DNA of 64,000 nt from contig NZ_LQXR01000006.1 of assembly GCF_001590725.1 (NCBI RefSeq), positions 1 through 64,000 of the forward strand, written 5' to 3'. Positions 52,576-62,684 of this stretch are shown piece after piece. A program made the position numbers and the translations under genes. The notes below the pieces were generated by a model. It did not search any database. It had not been told where the DNA came from and saw nothing but the letters and a program-made list of their open reading frames with translations. This DNA is from Snodgrassella sp. CFCC 13594 (GTDB lineage: Bacteria > Pseudomonadota > Gammaproteobacteria > Burkholderiales > Neisseriaceae). The number at the start of each line of letters is the position of its first letter. Positions within the stretch are counted from its first letter, which is position 1.

Positions 52576-53778
52576 ATGTTGGTAAAAACAAAAAAACAGC
52601 ATTTATTTTTGATGACCTCTCTTCTCAGTTTGGCTTTTGCGCCTAGCTTGGCTTGGGCGGCCAATGAACTGGGACTTAATGCGGGTCCCATTGCTTCTGG
52701 GGATCTAAATACCGCATCAGGCGCTCAAGCGGGCAGTGGCCTGGTGGGTGATGTCAATAGTCTATATGGCTTTCAAACTGGCTATGAAATGAATGGGACT
52801 GCTAATGCCGCATTTGGTGTTCAGGCTGGCTATCAGTCTGTAGGCAATGGCAATGCGTTTATTGGTACTTATGCGGGCCAATGGTATCAGGGTGATAATA
52901 GCTTGGCCATTGGGCCCAGTGCATTAAATAGGAGCTCTGGCGATTCTAATGTGGGTACCGGTAATTGGGCCGGTGCTTTTTCCAGTGGTAACTACAATAC
53001 TTCTTTAGGTAGCAAATCTGGCATTGGGGTGACTGGAAATGACAACATTAGCCAAGGTTTAGGTTCGGCAAACCAGATGACGGGTGATGGCAATATTTCC
53101 ATTGGCAAGGCCGCCGCTGCCCAATCTTCAGGCAATAACAATGTGGTGTTGGGCAATTTTGCACAAACCGATGTGACCTCCTTTGATCCAGATCATTTGG
53201 ACGGTGGTACGAGCAGTAGTGCTGGTGTTCAGGCCAATAATGTGGTGGTGATTGGCAATGATGCTGATAGCTATCAAGACAATGGCGTGGTTTTGGGTAG
53301 CGGAGCTAAAGTGAAAGCGGCCAATGCGGTGGCTTTGGGTGCCGGGTCGGTAGCCACCGAAGACAATACGGTATCTGTGGGCAGCGTGGGCAATGAGCGC
53401 AAAATTACCAATGTGGCTGCGGGCGAGGCAGATACCGATGCTGTGAATGTTAGCCAATTGAAGGATGCAGTCAGCAATGTGAATGCTGTCAATAATGAAC
53501 GCATCAATCGATTGGCTGATGAAGTGGATGATAATCGTAAAATTTCTTCTCAAGGGATCGCCGCAGCTATGGCTATGCAGATTGACATGCCTGAAGCCGA
53601 TCCCAATGGCTGGGCTGGCGGAGTGGGCATGGGGACTTATGATGGTGAATCAGCAATGGCCTTGGGTGCTCATTATTTATCTGCTTCAGGCAAATATAAA
53701 TTTGGCGCAGCCCTCAGTACGGGGTTAAGCGGGCATGCTAAACAGGGTGGCCGCATCAGTTGGGGCTTTAAGTTTTAA
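52576..53778 (+). CDS. short trimeric autotransporter (YadA-like adhesin)
   Basis: A type Vc secreted surface protein of 400 residues. The signal peptide ends near AWA (about residue 28). The head (about 40-260) is a series of 14-16-residue repeats of the form GxxNxxxGxxAG, typical of the YadA left-handed beta-roll. A neck follows with ALGAGSVATEDNTVSVGS and KITNVAAGEADTDAVNVSQLK (about 255-297), a short coiled coil (about 297-335) and a C-terminal membrane anchor of about 65 residues ending GRISWGFKF. It lacks the long stalk of large adhesins. AAAGGAG precedes the ATG. A palindrome lies in its leader. Confidence 0.9.
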   Translation: MLVKTKKQHLFLMTSLLSLAFAPSLAWAANELGLNAGPIASGDLNTASGAQAGSGLVGDVNSLYGFQTGYEMNGTANAAFGVQAGYQSVGNGNAFIGTYAGQWYQGDNSLAIGPSALNRSSGDSNVGTGNWAGAFSSGNYNTSLGSKSGIGVTGNDNISQGLGSANQMTGDGNISIGKAAAAQSSGNNNVVLGNFAQTDVTSFDPDHLDGGTSSSAGVQANNVVVIGNDADSYQDNGVVLGSGAKVKAANAVALGAGSVATEDNTVSVGSVGNERKITNVAAGEADTDAVNVSQLKDAVSNVNAVNNERINRLADEVDDNRKISSQGIAAAMAMQIDMPEADPNGWAGGVGMGTYDGESAMALGAHYLSASGKYKFGAALSTGLSGHAKQGGRISWGFKF

Positions 53779-53784
53779 GAAACT

Positions 53785-53820
53785 AAAAAAATCCGCTCAC
53801 TTTGTTGAGCGGATTTTTTT
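53785..53820. terminator. bidirectional terminator, autotransporter and hslU
   Basis: A 15-bp stem AAAAAAATCCGCTCA/TGAGCGGATTTTTTT with a six-base loop and T-runs on both strands. Confidence 0.9.
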
Positions 53821-53827
53821 GTACATT

Positions 53828-55164
53828 TTATAAGACGTAACGTGCCAAATCCTCACTGTCGGCAATGTCAGCCAAGCGATGATTAACATAGGTTGCATCA
53901 ATTAAGGTTTCGCCTACAGGGGTTTCAAACGACACTTCTTCCAGCAATTTTTCCATCACTGTGTGCAAGCGCCGCGCCCCAATATTTTCGGTTTTTTCAT
54001 TCACCTGAAATGCGATTTCGGCAATACGGGCTATGCCATCTTCGGTGAAATGTAAGTTAACCTCATCTGTGGCCAATAGTGCGGTGTATTGTTCAGTGAG
54101 ATTGGCCTTAGTGCGGGTCAGAATGGCTTTGAAGTCATCTACACTCAAATTATCCAATTCGACGCGGATGGGGAAGCGGCCTTGCAATTCCGGAATCAAA
54201 TCGCTGGGTTTGCTCAAATGGAATGCACCAGAAGCAATAAACAAAATATGGTCAGTTTTAATCATGCCGTATTTGGTTTGTACCGTAGTGCCTTCTACCA
54301 AAGGCAGTAAATCACGCTGCACGCCTTGGCGTGATACATCGCCACCACTGCGGTTGCTGTCGGTGGCGATTTTGTCGATTTCATCCAAAAACACGATGCC
54401 GTTTTGTTCTACAGCATGGATGGCCTGTTCGCGCAATTCTTCATCGTTGACCAATTTAGCAGCCTCCTCATCTAAAAGCAGCTTCATGGCCGCGCTCACT
54501 TTCAGTTTCTGGGGCTTGGTTTTGCCTTTACCCATGCCAGCAAACATGTCTTGTAATTGGTTGGTGAAATCCTCCATGCCCGGCGGCCCCATGATGGACA
54601 TGGTAGGGCTGGGGGCGGCGCTGACTTCAATGTCAATTTCTTTGTCATCCAATTCGCCTTTGCGCAGCATTTGGCGAAATTTTTGTCGAGTGGTGCTTTC
54701 CGGTTGGGCTTCACTGGGTTCATCGGCAAAGCCCACATGGCGCGGAGGAGGTAATAGGGCATCTAAAATGCGGTTTTCCGCTGCGTCTTGTGCACGGTCG
54801 CGGTTTTTACCAATGGACTCCTGGCGGATATTTTTCAACGCGATTTCAATCAGGTCACGCACAATGCTGTCTACATCGCGCCCAACATAGCCAACTTCGG
54901 TAAACTTGGTGGCTTCAATTTTGATAAATGGCGCATTGGCGAGGCGAGCCAAACGACGGGCAATTTCGGTTTTACCTACGCCAGTGGGGCCTATCATCAA
55001 AATGTTTTTGGGGACAATTTCGCTTTGCAGTGGCTCGTTGACACGATTGCGACGGTGGCGATTGCGCAAGGCCACTGCACGGCGCGCTTGGCTTGTTGTT
55101 GCCCAATAATGTGTTTGTCTAATTCATGCACGATTTCGTGCGGGGTCATGACCGATGTGCTCAT
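53828..55164 (-). CDS. hslU: ATP-dependent protease ATPase subunit HslU (one-base frameshift)
   Basis: HslU unfolds proteins for the HslV peptidase. It starts [26 protein letters not shown], then [15 protein letters not shown] once a base is restored: near 55079 the sequence GTGCAGTGG needs one more G (GTGGCAGTGG). After this come Walker [10 protein letters not shown], the I-domain, Walker [10 protein letters not shown] and the C-terminal sensor region ending EDLARYVL. The full protein is about 445 residues. Without the repair, the downstream frame would start at an internal ATG. It follows hslV in a heat-shock operon. Confidence 0.94.
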
Positions 55165-55185
55165 AAAAATAATGTCCCAAAGGGC

Positions 55186-55222
55186 TTCAGGCAGCCCAAT
55201 ACAACCCAATGGGCTGCCTGAA
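55186..55222. repeat. inverted DUS-core hairpin inside the hslV-hslU operon
   Basis: The 13-bp stem TTCAGGCAGCCCA/TGGGCTGCCTGAA with an 11-base loop fills most of the gap between the hslV stop and the hslU start. Similar hairpins elsewhere act as terminators, so it may lower hslU expression. Confidence 0.65.
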
Positions 55223-55226
55223 AAGA

Positions 55227-55760
55227 TTATAAGGTTTCAATGATGTGGTTTTGATTGGTGTAAATGCAGATGTCACCGGCAATTTCCAATGCTTTTTTGA
55301 CGACTTCACTTGAAGGTAATTCGGTGTTTTCAATTAAGGCGCGCGCAGCCGATTGGGCATAAGGGCCGCCAGAACCAATAGCCGCAATGCTGTGTTCCGG
55401 CTCTAAAACATCGCCGTTGCCGGTGATCACTAACGTGTGGTGTTTGTCAGCCACAATCAGCATGGCTTCCAATCGGCGTAAGGCCCGGTCGGTACGCCAT
55501 TCCTTGGCCAGTTCAATGGCCGATACCATCAGCTTGCCTTGGTGCTTTTGCAGTTTGCTTTCAAATAGCTCAATCAAGGTGAATGCATCTGCGGTGCCAC
55601 CGGCAAAACCAGCCAGAACTTGATTGTTATAGAGTTTGCGTACTTTGCGCGCTGTACCTTTGATGATGGTATTGCCCAGAGTGACCTGGCCGTCGCCACC
55701 AATGGCAACGGCTTCACCGCGGCGCACCGACACTATGGTGGTGCCGTCGAATTGTTGCAT
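55227..55760 (-). CDS. hslV: ATP-dependent protease peptidase subunit HslV
   Basis: HslV is a proteasome-like threonine peptidase that partners HslU. The 177-residue product starts [15 protein letters not shown]; by comparison with E. coli the first Thr of TTIV becomes the active N-terminus after removal of a short leader. GDGQVTLGN, the substrate-binding [12 protein letters not shown] and the C-terminal ICIYTNQNH are present. A RpoH-type promoter lies 50-75 bases upstream. The hslV-hslU order is conserved. Confidence 0.96.
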   Translation of the reverse strand: MQQFDGTTIVSVRRGEAVAIGGDGQVTLGNTIIKGTARKVRKLYNNQVLAGFAGGTADAFTLIELFESKLQKHQGKLMVSAIELAKEWRTDRALRRLEAMLIVADKHHTLVITGNGDVLEPEHSIAAIGSGGPYAQSAARALIENTELPSSEVVKKALEIAGDICIYTNQNHIIETL

Positions 55761-55808
55761 GCTAGATTCCTTAGGGTTGGCTGTGTGGTTACAGCGAATT
55801 GTTGATTA

Positions 55809-55836
55809 AATAAGGGCGTCAGCTCATGCTTTCAAG
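55809..55836 (-). promoter_or_regulatory. RpoH (sigma-32) promoter of hslVU
   Basis: On the minus strand CTTGAAA (55836-55830) and CCCTTATT (55816-55809) are 13 bases apart, close to the heat-shock consensus. The predicted leader is about 42 bases. Confidence 0.7.
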
Positions 55837-55910
55837 TGTAAAGCATGGTTAGCGTGGGTGATATAAATACAGCCGCACAAAGGCGGCTGCAGGCAAAGCA
55901 AACAGAGTGC

Positions 55911-56192
55911 TTAGCCGTTTTGGGGTGCCAGAGACATCATGCCTGCCGTACCCACCAGTGCAAAAATGACCCCATAAATGACGAGTATGACCAATATCAG
56001 CAGCAGATAGGCCTTACAGAAATTGGCGCGATTGGGGTTGCCGCTGCCAAAACCCCATACAAATAGCATCACGATGTTGACCAATGGGATGGCCAGCACA
56101 ATCAGCGTCAATACCCAGTCGCGAACACGCATGATGGCGGTATTGTCGCCACCCGCCAAAGGTGATGGACTTTGATAGGAAGATAATTGCAT
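55911..56192 (-). CDS. small membrane protein of unknown function (two helices)
   Basis: I do not recognise a named family. The 93-residue product begins MQLSSYQSPSPLAGGDNTA and has two hydrophobic helices (about 26-49, VLTLIVLAIPLVNIVMLFVW, and 62-86, LLLILVILVIYGVIFALV) joined by GFGSGNPNRANFCKA. This layout recalls small, widely spread membrane proteins of unknown function. AAGGAG lies six bases before the ATG, so the start is firm. It lies between hslV and an M23 peptidase, all on the minus strand. Confidence 0.72.
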   Translation of the reverse strand: MQLSSYQSPSPLAGGDNTAIMRVRDWVLTLIVLAIPLVNIVMLFVWGFGSGNPNRANFCKAYLLLILVILVIYGVIFALVGTAGMMSLAPQNG

Positions 56193-56388
56193 CACACACT
56201 CCTTAGGTTGGTTTTAAATGCAGCTTTCAGGTCATCTAGTTGATGGATTTGAACATAGCCAAGCCATGCTCCTCGCTTTGTATAACGTGCTTGCAGAGCA
56301 TTGTTATGCTCATGGGTTGCCTGAATGGTGTGACCAATAACACAGGTATCGGCCATGACATCGTGTTAATCAGGTGAGTTGTGGTGTC

Positions 56389-57744
56389 CTAATCCATTTG
56401 GGCAATGTTGACCGAGATATTGCGTATGCCGGCCAGCAGATGATTCCAGTGTTGTTGTTTTTTCTTAAAACTGGCCAACTCAGTAGCATTAAGTGTTTTG
56501 TTGGGCAAGGCCACACTGGCGGGGTTAACGGCTTGCCCATTGATGCGTACTTCATAATGCAAATGAGGGCCGGTAGAGCGGCCGGTTGACCCTACATAGC
56601 CAATGATGTCCCCAGCACGTACATTGCCACCGTTTTGTAAAGGTGCAAAGGCACTCATGTGGCCATATAAGGTTTCTTTGCTGTCAGAATGGCGCAGCAT
56701 GATCGCATTGCCATAACCGCCCTTCACACCAATGAATTCGACAACGCCATCGGAAGGTGCGTGAATGGGCGTGCCCGATGGCGCCGCATAATCGATGCCG
56801 CTGTGCATGCGCAAGGTGTGTAAGACAGGATGATAGCGCATGCCAAATGGCGAGGAAATACGTGCATTGTCCACAGGTACAGCGGCAAAACCTTTGCGTA
56901 AAGGCTTGCCCTGAGCATCATAATATTGGCCATTGCCTTCATTATCGTCATCATAATAATAGGCTTGATAGAGCACGCCATTGTGGCTGATCTCGGCTCC
57001 CTGAATATTGCCTGTGGCGATCTCTTGACCGCGATAATAGAGACTATCGTAAATTAAGCGGATGCTGTCACCCGAGGATAGGGTTTCCAAATCCAATTTG
57101 TCTTTGAAAATCTCATTCAGTGATTCTCGAATTTCAACGGGGATGCCTGCTTGAGCCATGGCACCTCGGGCTGATGTTTTGATGACCACAGCCTTAAATG
57201 TGGGCCATGTTTGCGTGTCTACTGCGCCTACATCGGCACGCCAATGATCGCCATTTTTTTTGAAGGCCACTAAATTTTGCTCGCCATTGTCATCGTCACG
57301 GAAAAATTGGATGTCACTCAGGCGACCAGCGCTGTCGACGCGGATGCTTAAATTTTGATTGGCTTTAAGTTGCATGTTGCGTTGGCTGATGGTGTTGTTT
57401 TGCAGCACGGCTTGCACTTGTTTCGGGTCTATATTCATGCGTGCCAATACGCTGGCCAAACTGTCGCCGGGCTGAACCATTTCATCTTGCCAATAGCTGG
57501 TTTCAATTTGTTGTTTTGCCAGGTTAATAGGGGATAGATTTTGCACCATTTTGCGGGCTTGATAAGCGTCGTTTTGCGGTGTGGGTGTAGTGACGGCATA
57601 AGCGGTCATGACGCTGCACACAGGTACGCCGATAACCAGCAGCGACCAGCGCCAAGGACGTCGATGCCAATGTTCTGCCAATTTGATCATGGGCGGGCGC
57701 AGTTTTTGATCAATACGACGCCAATGTGCCTTTATATCCAACAT
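56389..57744 (-). CDS. M23 family metallopeptidase (peptidoglycan hydrolase)
   Basis: A membrane-anchored murein endopeptidase of 451 residues. An N-terminal cytoplasmic stretch and one membrane helix (about 33-52, WSLLVIGVPVCSVMTAYAV) precede a LysM-like/OapA-type region (QPGDSLASVLARMNI), and the C-terminal M23 domain with zinc ligands in MHSGIDYAAP and HLHYEVRING. It resembles E. coli MepM and the neisserial zinc endopeptidase that trims peptide cross-links. Start MLDIKAHWRR was chosen; the open frame above it lacks family similarity. Confidence 0.9.
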   Translation of the reverse strand: MLDIKAHWRRIDQKLRPPMIKLAEHWHRRPWRWSLLVIGVPVCSVMTAYAVTTPTPQNDAYQARKMVQNLSPINLAKQQIETSYWQDEMVQPGDSLASVLARMNIDPKQVQAVLQNNTISQRNMQLKANQNLSIRVDSAGRLSDIQFFRDDDNGEQNLVAFKKNGDHWRADVGAVDTQTWPTFKAVVIKTSARGAMAQAGIPVEIRESLNEIFKDKLDLETLSSGDSIRLIYDSLYYRGQEIATGNIQGAEISHNGVLYQAYYYDDDNEGNGQYYDAQGKPLRKGFAAVPVDNARISSPFGMRYHPVLHTLRMHSGIDYAAPSGTPIHAPSDGVVEFIGVKGGYGNAIMLRHSDSKETLYGHMSAFAPLQNGGNVRAGDIIGYVGSTGRSTGPHLHYEVRINGQAVNPASVALPNKTLNATELASFKKKQQHWNHLLAGIRNISVNIAQMD

Positions 57745-57789
57745 AAAGCCGATTATTCCAATTATCTGAGCTGAATGGATGCAGATATA

Positions 57790-57801
57790 TTCAGGCAGCC
57801 T
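57790..57801 (-). repeat. DNA uptake sequence (AG-simDUS)
   Basis: TTCAGGCAGCCT, exact complement of AGGCTGCCTGAA, upstream of the M23 peptidase gene. Confidence 0.85.
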
Positions 57802-57921
57802 GAGACTGCTGGGCATGAATCATGGATGCATCAATATTTCAGCATTGTTATTGTATTACATTATAAATCATTGTGATGCGCATCGCCTGATTGGTTGCGC
57901 ATTTTTACTGGGTAGCGGCGG

Positions 57922-59953
<2,032 letters not shown>

Positions 59954-59983
59954 GCATGTTTATCGATTTCATGAGGAATGGAC

Positions 59984-60724
59984 ATGAGTGAAATCACGTC
60001 TGTGCATAGCGCTTCTACTTTGGCAACCATTTATCAACATCGGTCTATTCGGCGTTTTACACCTGAGCCGTTAAACGATGATCAACGGCAGGCCATATTC
60101 GAAGCTGGCCGTGCTGCTTCGTCATCCAGTTTCATGCAAGTCGTGCACATCATCCGCATTACCGATCAGGCATTGCGCCAGGCTTTGTGTGAAGTGGCGG
60201 CCCATCAGCAGTATGTGGTTGATGCGCCCGAATTCTGGGTGTTTTGCTTGGATTATGCCAAGCACAAGCTAGCCTATCCAGAAGCTCAATTGGGATGGAC
60301 GGAGTCGGTCATTGCTGGCGCCGTGGATGCGGGCATCATGGCGCAAAATTGTTTGCTGGCGGCCGAATCGTTGGGTTTGGGCGGGGTCTATATTGGCTCA
60401 TTACGTAACAACATTGCCCGCACCGCGACGCTGTTAAACTTGCCTGATAACACAGCGCCTTTGTTTGGACTGTGCTTGGGCCATCCTGCGCAGCAGCCAT
60501 TACAGCGCCCCCGATTGCCGTTACACGCTTTGGTTAGTGAAAATGGTTACCACGCTTTGGATTCAGAAACACTGGCTGCCTATGATACGAAACTGGCGAA
60601 TTATTACTGGATGCGGAGTGGGCTGAAATTAAATTGGGGTCAAACCATCATCAATAATTTCAACCATCCGGTGCGCCCTGATGTATTGCCATTCCTGCGG
60701 CAGCAGGGATTGGCAAAGTATTGA
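59984..60724 (+). CDS. NADPH-dependent nitroreductase (NfsA/FRP type)
   Basis: A flavin reductase of the NfsA/FRP group, 246 residues. Family marks: an N-terminal YQHRSIRRFTPEPL, AASSSSFMQVVHIIRI, GAVDAGIMAQNCLLAAESLGLGGVYIG, and the C-terminal arm. It uses NADPH to reduce nitro compounds and quinones. ATG at 59984 follows GAGGA at a good distance; the ATG two codons earlier is too close. It is probably co-transcribed with the WrbA-like gene, forming a quinone/nitro-compound detoxification pair. Confidence 0.88.
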   Translation: MSEITSVHSASTLATIYQHRSIRRFTPEPLNDDQRQAIFEAGRAASSSSFMQVVHIIRITDQALRQALCEVAAHQQYVVDAPEFWVFCLDYAKHKLAYPEAQLGWTESVIAGAVDAGIMAQNCLLAAESLGLGGVYIGSLRNNIARTATLLNLPDNTAPLFGLCLGHPAQQPLQRPRLPLHALVSENGYHALDSETLAAYDTKLANYYWMRSGLKLNWGQTIINNFNHPVRPDVLPFLRQQGLAKY

Positions 60725-61020
60725 GGATTATTTGAGCGAAAATACCTTCTCAATTTTTTTGGGGTTCAGGTAGCCGCTACGGTTGATAAAATTTAGTTAT
60801 TATAAATACGAATAATAATCAATAATGTTATTGTAAGATTACAAATACAACCTTGAATTAACATTAAATTAACCATTCTGTCTGGGCAATGATTCAGAGA
60901 AAGCGTAGTATTTCACTAAGCACAAGCACTTGATGTTGGTACGCCTACGTGTGTCCAACTGGAAAGTGCTGTGACTTGGGAAGCATAAAATAACTGCATC
61001 ATAAACACAGGAGTGTTGTA
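60725..61020. other. AT-rich interval before the aldehyde dehydrogenase
   Basis: These 296 bases hold no gene. They contain a perfect palindrome TTGTAA-GA-TTACAA (60831-60844) inside an AT-rich block of about 60 bases, likely part of the regulation of the dehydrogenase. No sure promoter was assigned. Confidence 0.4.
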
Positions 61021-62508
61021 ATGAAACTGCTGAAAGACTTATCCGAAAAACTGCGTCCAAACGCAGAATATCAACTGTTCATTAATGGTAAATTCCAGGC
61101 TGGTTCTGAAGGCAAAACTTTTGAAAGCCATAACCCAGCTACGGGTGAAAAGCTGGCTACACTGGCTGAAGCGTCTAAAGCCGATGTGGATTTGGCGGTG
61201 AAAAGTGCTTGGGCTGCCTTCCCTGCATGGAGCCAGACTTCTCCGGCCGAACGTTCGGCTTTGTTGTTGAAAGTAGCCGATTTATTGGAAGCTGAAACAG
61301 AACGTTTCGCGACTTTAGAAACCTTGGACAACGGCAAGCCAATTCGTGAAACCACCAATATCGATATTCCTGCTGCTGTAGACCATTTCCGCTATTTTGC
61401 GGGTGTTATCCGCGCCCACAGCGATGAAGCGGATGTGATTGATAAAGACACATTGAGTATTGTGTTGAGCGAGCCGATTGGTGTGGTCGGTCAAATTATT
61501 CCTTGGAATTTCCCATTCTTGATGGGTGCATGGAAAATCGCACCAGCATTGGCTGCTGGTAACTGCGTGGTCATTAAACCATCCAAAGAAACTTCTATTT
61601 CGTTGATTGAATTTGCCCGTATTTTGGGTCAAGTATTCCCAGCGGGTGTGGTCAATGTATTGACTGGCTCTGGCTCTCGTACTGGTCAATATATGCTGGA
61701 TCATGAAGGTTTCAGCAAATTGGCGTTTACCGGTTCCACCGAAATTGGTTACAACGTAGCCCGGGCCGCTGCCGAAAAATTGATTCCAGCTACTTTGGAA
61801 TTGGGTGGCAAATCAGCCAATATTATTTTTGAAGATGCGCAAATCGATAAAGCCGTGGAAGGCACTGCCTTGGGTATTTTGTTCAACCAAGGTCAAGTGT
61901 GCTGTGCGGGTTCGCGATTGCTGGTTCAACGCAGCATCTACGACAAATTCTTGGCCAAAGTAAAAGAAGAATTTGAAAAAGTGAAAGTGGGCGATCCCCT
62001 GGATCCAACCACACAAATGGGCGCCCAAGTTGATGAAAACCAATTGAAGAAAATTTTGGGTTATGTTGACATTGCCAAAGGTGAAGGCGCTCGTTTATTA
62101 ACGGGTGGTGCTCGTGAAGCAGAAACCGGTTACTTTATGAAGCCAACCGTGCTGTGTGATGTGAATCCAGATATGCGCATTGCGACAGAAGAAGTATTTG
62201 GCCCGGTATTGGCTGCCATTCCGTTTGACACAGAAGAAGAAGCCATTGCCATTGCCAATGACAGTGAATATGGCTTGGGTGGTGCGGTGTGGACTCGCGA
62301 CATCAACCGCGCTTTGCGCGTAGCCAAAGCAGTGCGTACTGGCCGTATGTGGGTGAACTGCTATAACCAATTGCCAGCCCATGCTCCGTTTGGTGGTTAC
62401 AAGAAATCCGGTATCGGTCGTGAAACCCATAAAATTATTTTGGAAGCTTACACTGAGAAGAAAAATATCTTCATCAGTATGTCTGAAAAATTGACTGGTT
62501 TGTACTAA
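61021..62508 (+). CDS. NAD-dependent aldehyde dehydrogenase
   Basis: A 495-residue aldehyde dehydrogenase closest in look to the acetaldehyde dehydrogenase AldB/ExaC group. Key residues: the NAD-binding PWNFPF, KPSKETS and FTGSTEIG segments, general base Glu in LELGGKSAN, and the catalytic cysteine, Cys294, in GQVCCAGSR. EEVFGPVLA and the C-terminal GGYKKSGIGRE are present. Codon use is biased towards frequent codons, suggesting high expression. An AGGAG site precedes the ATG. It stands alone, with a DUS-paired terminator after it. Confidence 0.93.
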   Translation: MKLLKDLSEKLRPNAEYQLFINGKFQAGSEGKTFESHNPATGEKLATLAEASKADVDLAVKSAWAAFPAWSQTSPAERSALLLKVADLLEAETERFATLETLDNGKPIRETTNIDIPAAVDHFRYFAGVIRAHSDEADVIDKDTLSIVLSEPIGVVGQIIPWNFPFLMGAWKIAPALAAGNCVVIKPSKETSISLIEFARILGQVFPAGVVNVLTGSGSRTGQYMLDHEGFSKLAFTGSTEIGYNVARAAAEKLIPATLELGGKSANIIFEDAQIDKAVEGTALGILFNQGQVCCAGSRLLVQRSIYDKFLAKVKEEFEKVKVGDPLDPTTQMGAQVDENQLKKILGYVDIAKGEGARLLTGGAREAETGYFMKPTVLCDVNPDMRIATEEVFGPVLAAIPFDTEEEAIAIANDSEYGLGGAVWTRDINRALRVAKAVRTGRMWVNCYNQLPAHAPFGGYKKSGIGRETHKIILEAYTEKKNIFISMSEKLTGLY

Positions 62509-62526
62509 TCAATATTGCGGGTATTG

Positions 62527-62565
62527 AAGGGCTGCCTGAAAAATTTCAGGCAGCCCTTTTTTTGT
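62527..62565 (+). terminator. terminator of the aldehyde dehydrogenase, paired DUS cores
   Basis: A 15-bp stem AAGGGCTGCCTGAAA/TTTCAGGCAGCCCTT with a two-base loop and a following T-run. The uptake motif has G in place of the first A. Confidence 0.85.
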
Positions 62566-62684
62566 CTGCATGTTGTTTGGATAGATTGTTAATGCCAGTG
62601 ATTACGGACTGATAGCTCGTGACACACTTGATAAATGGAATGTTAAAAATTTTTAATAGATCAATGCGTTAATGCTGTTCTGAA

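Noticed and set aside
54033..54890. 285-codon open frame opposite hslU
   Set aside because: Serine-rich composition typical of an antisense frame of a conserved gene, with no family similarity.
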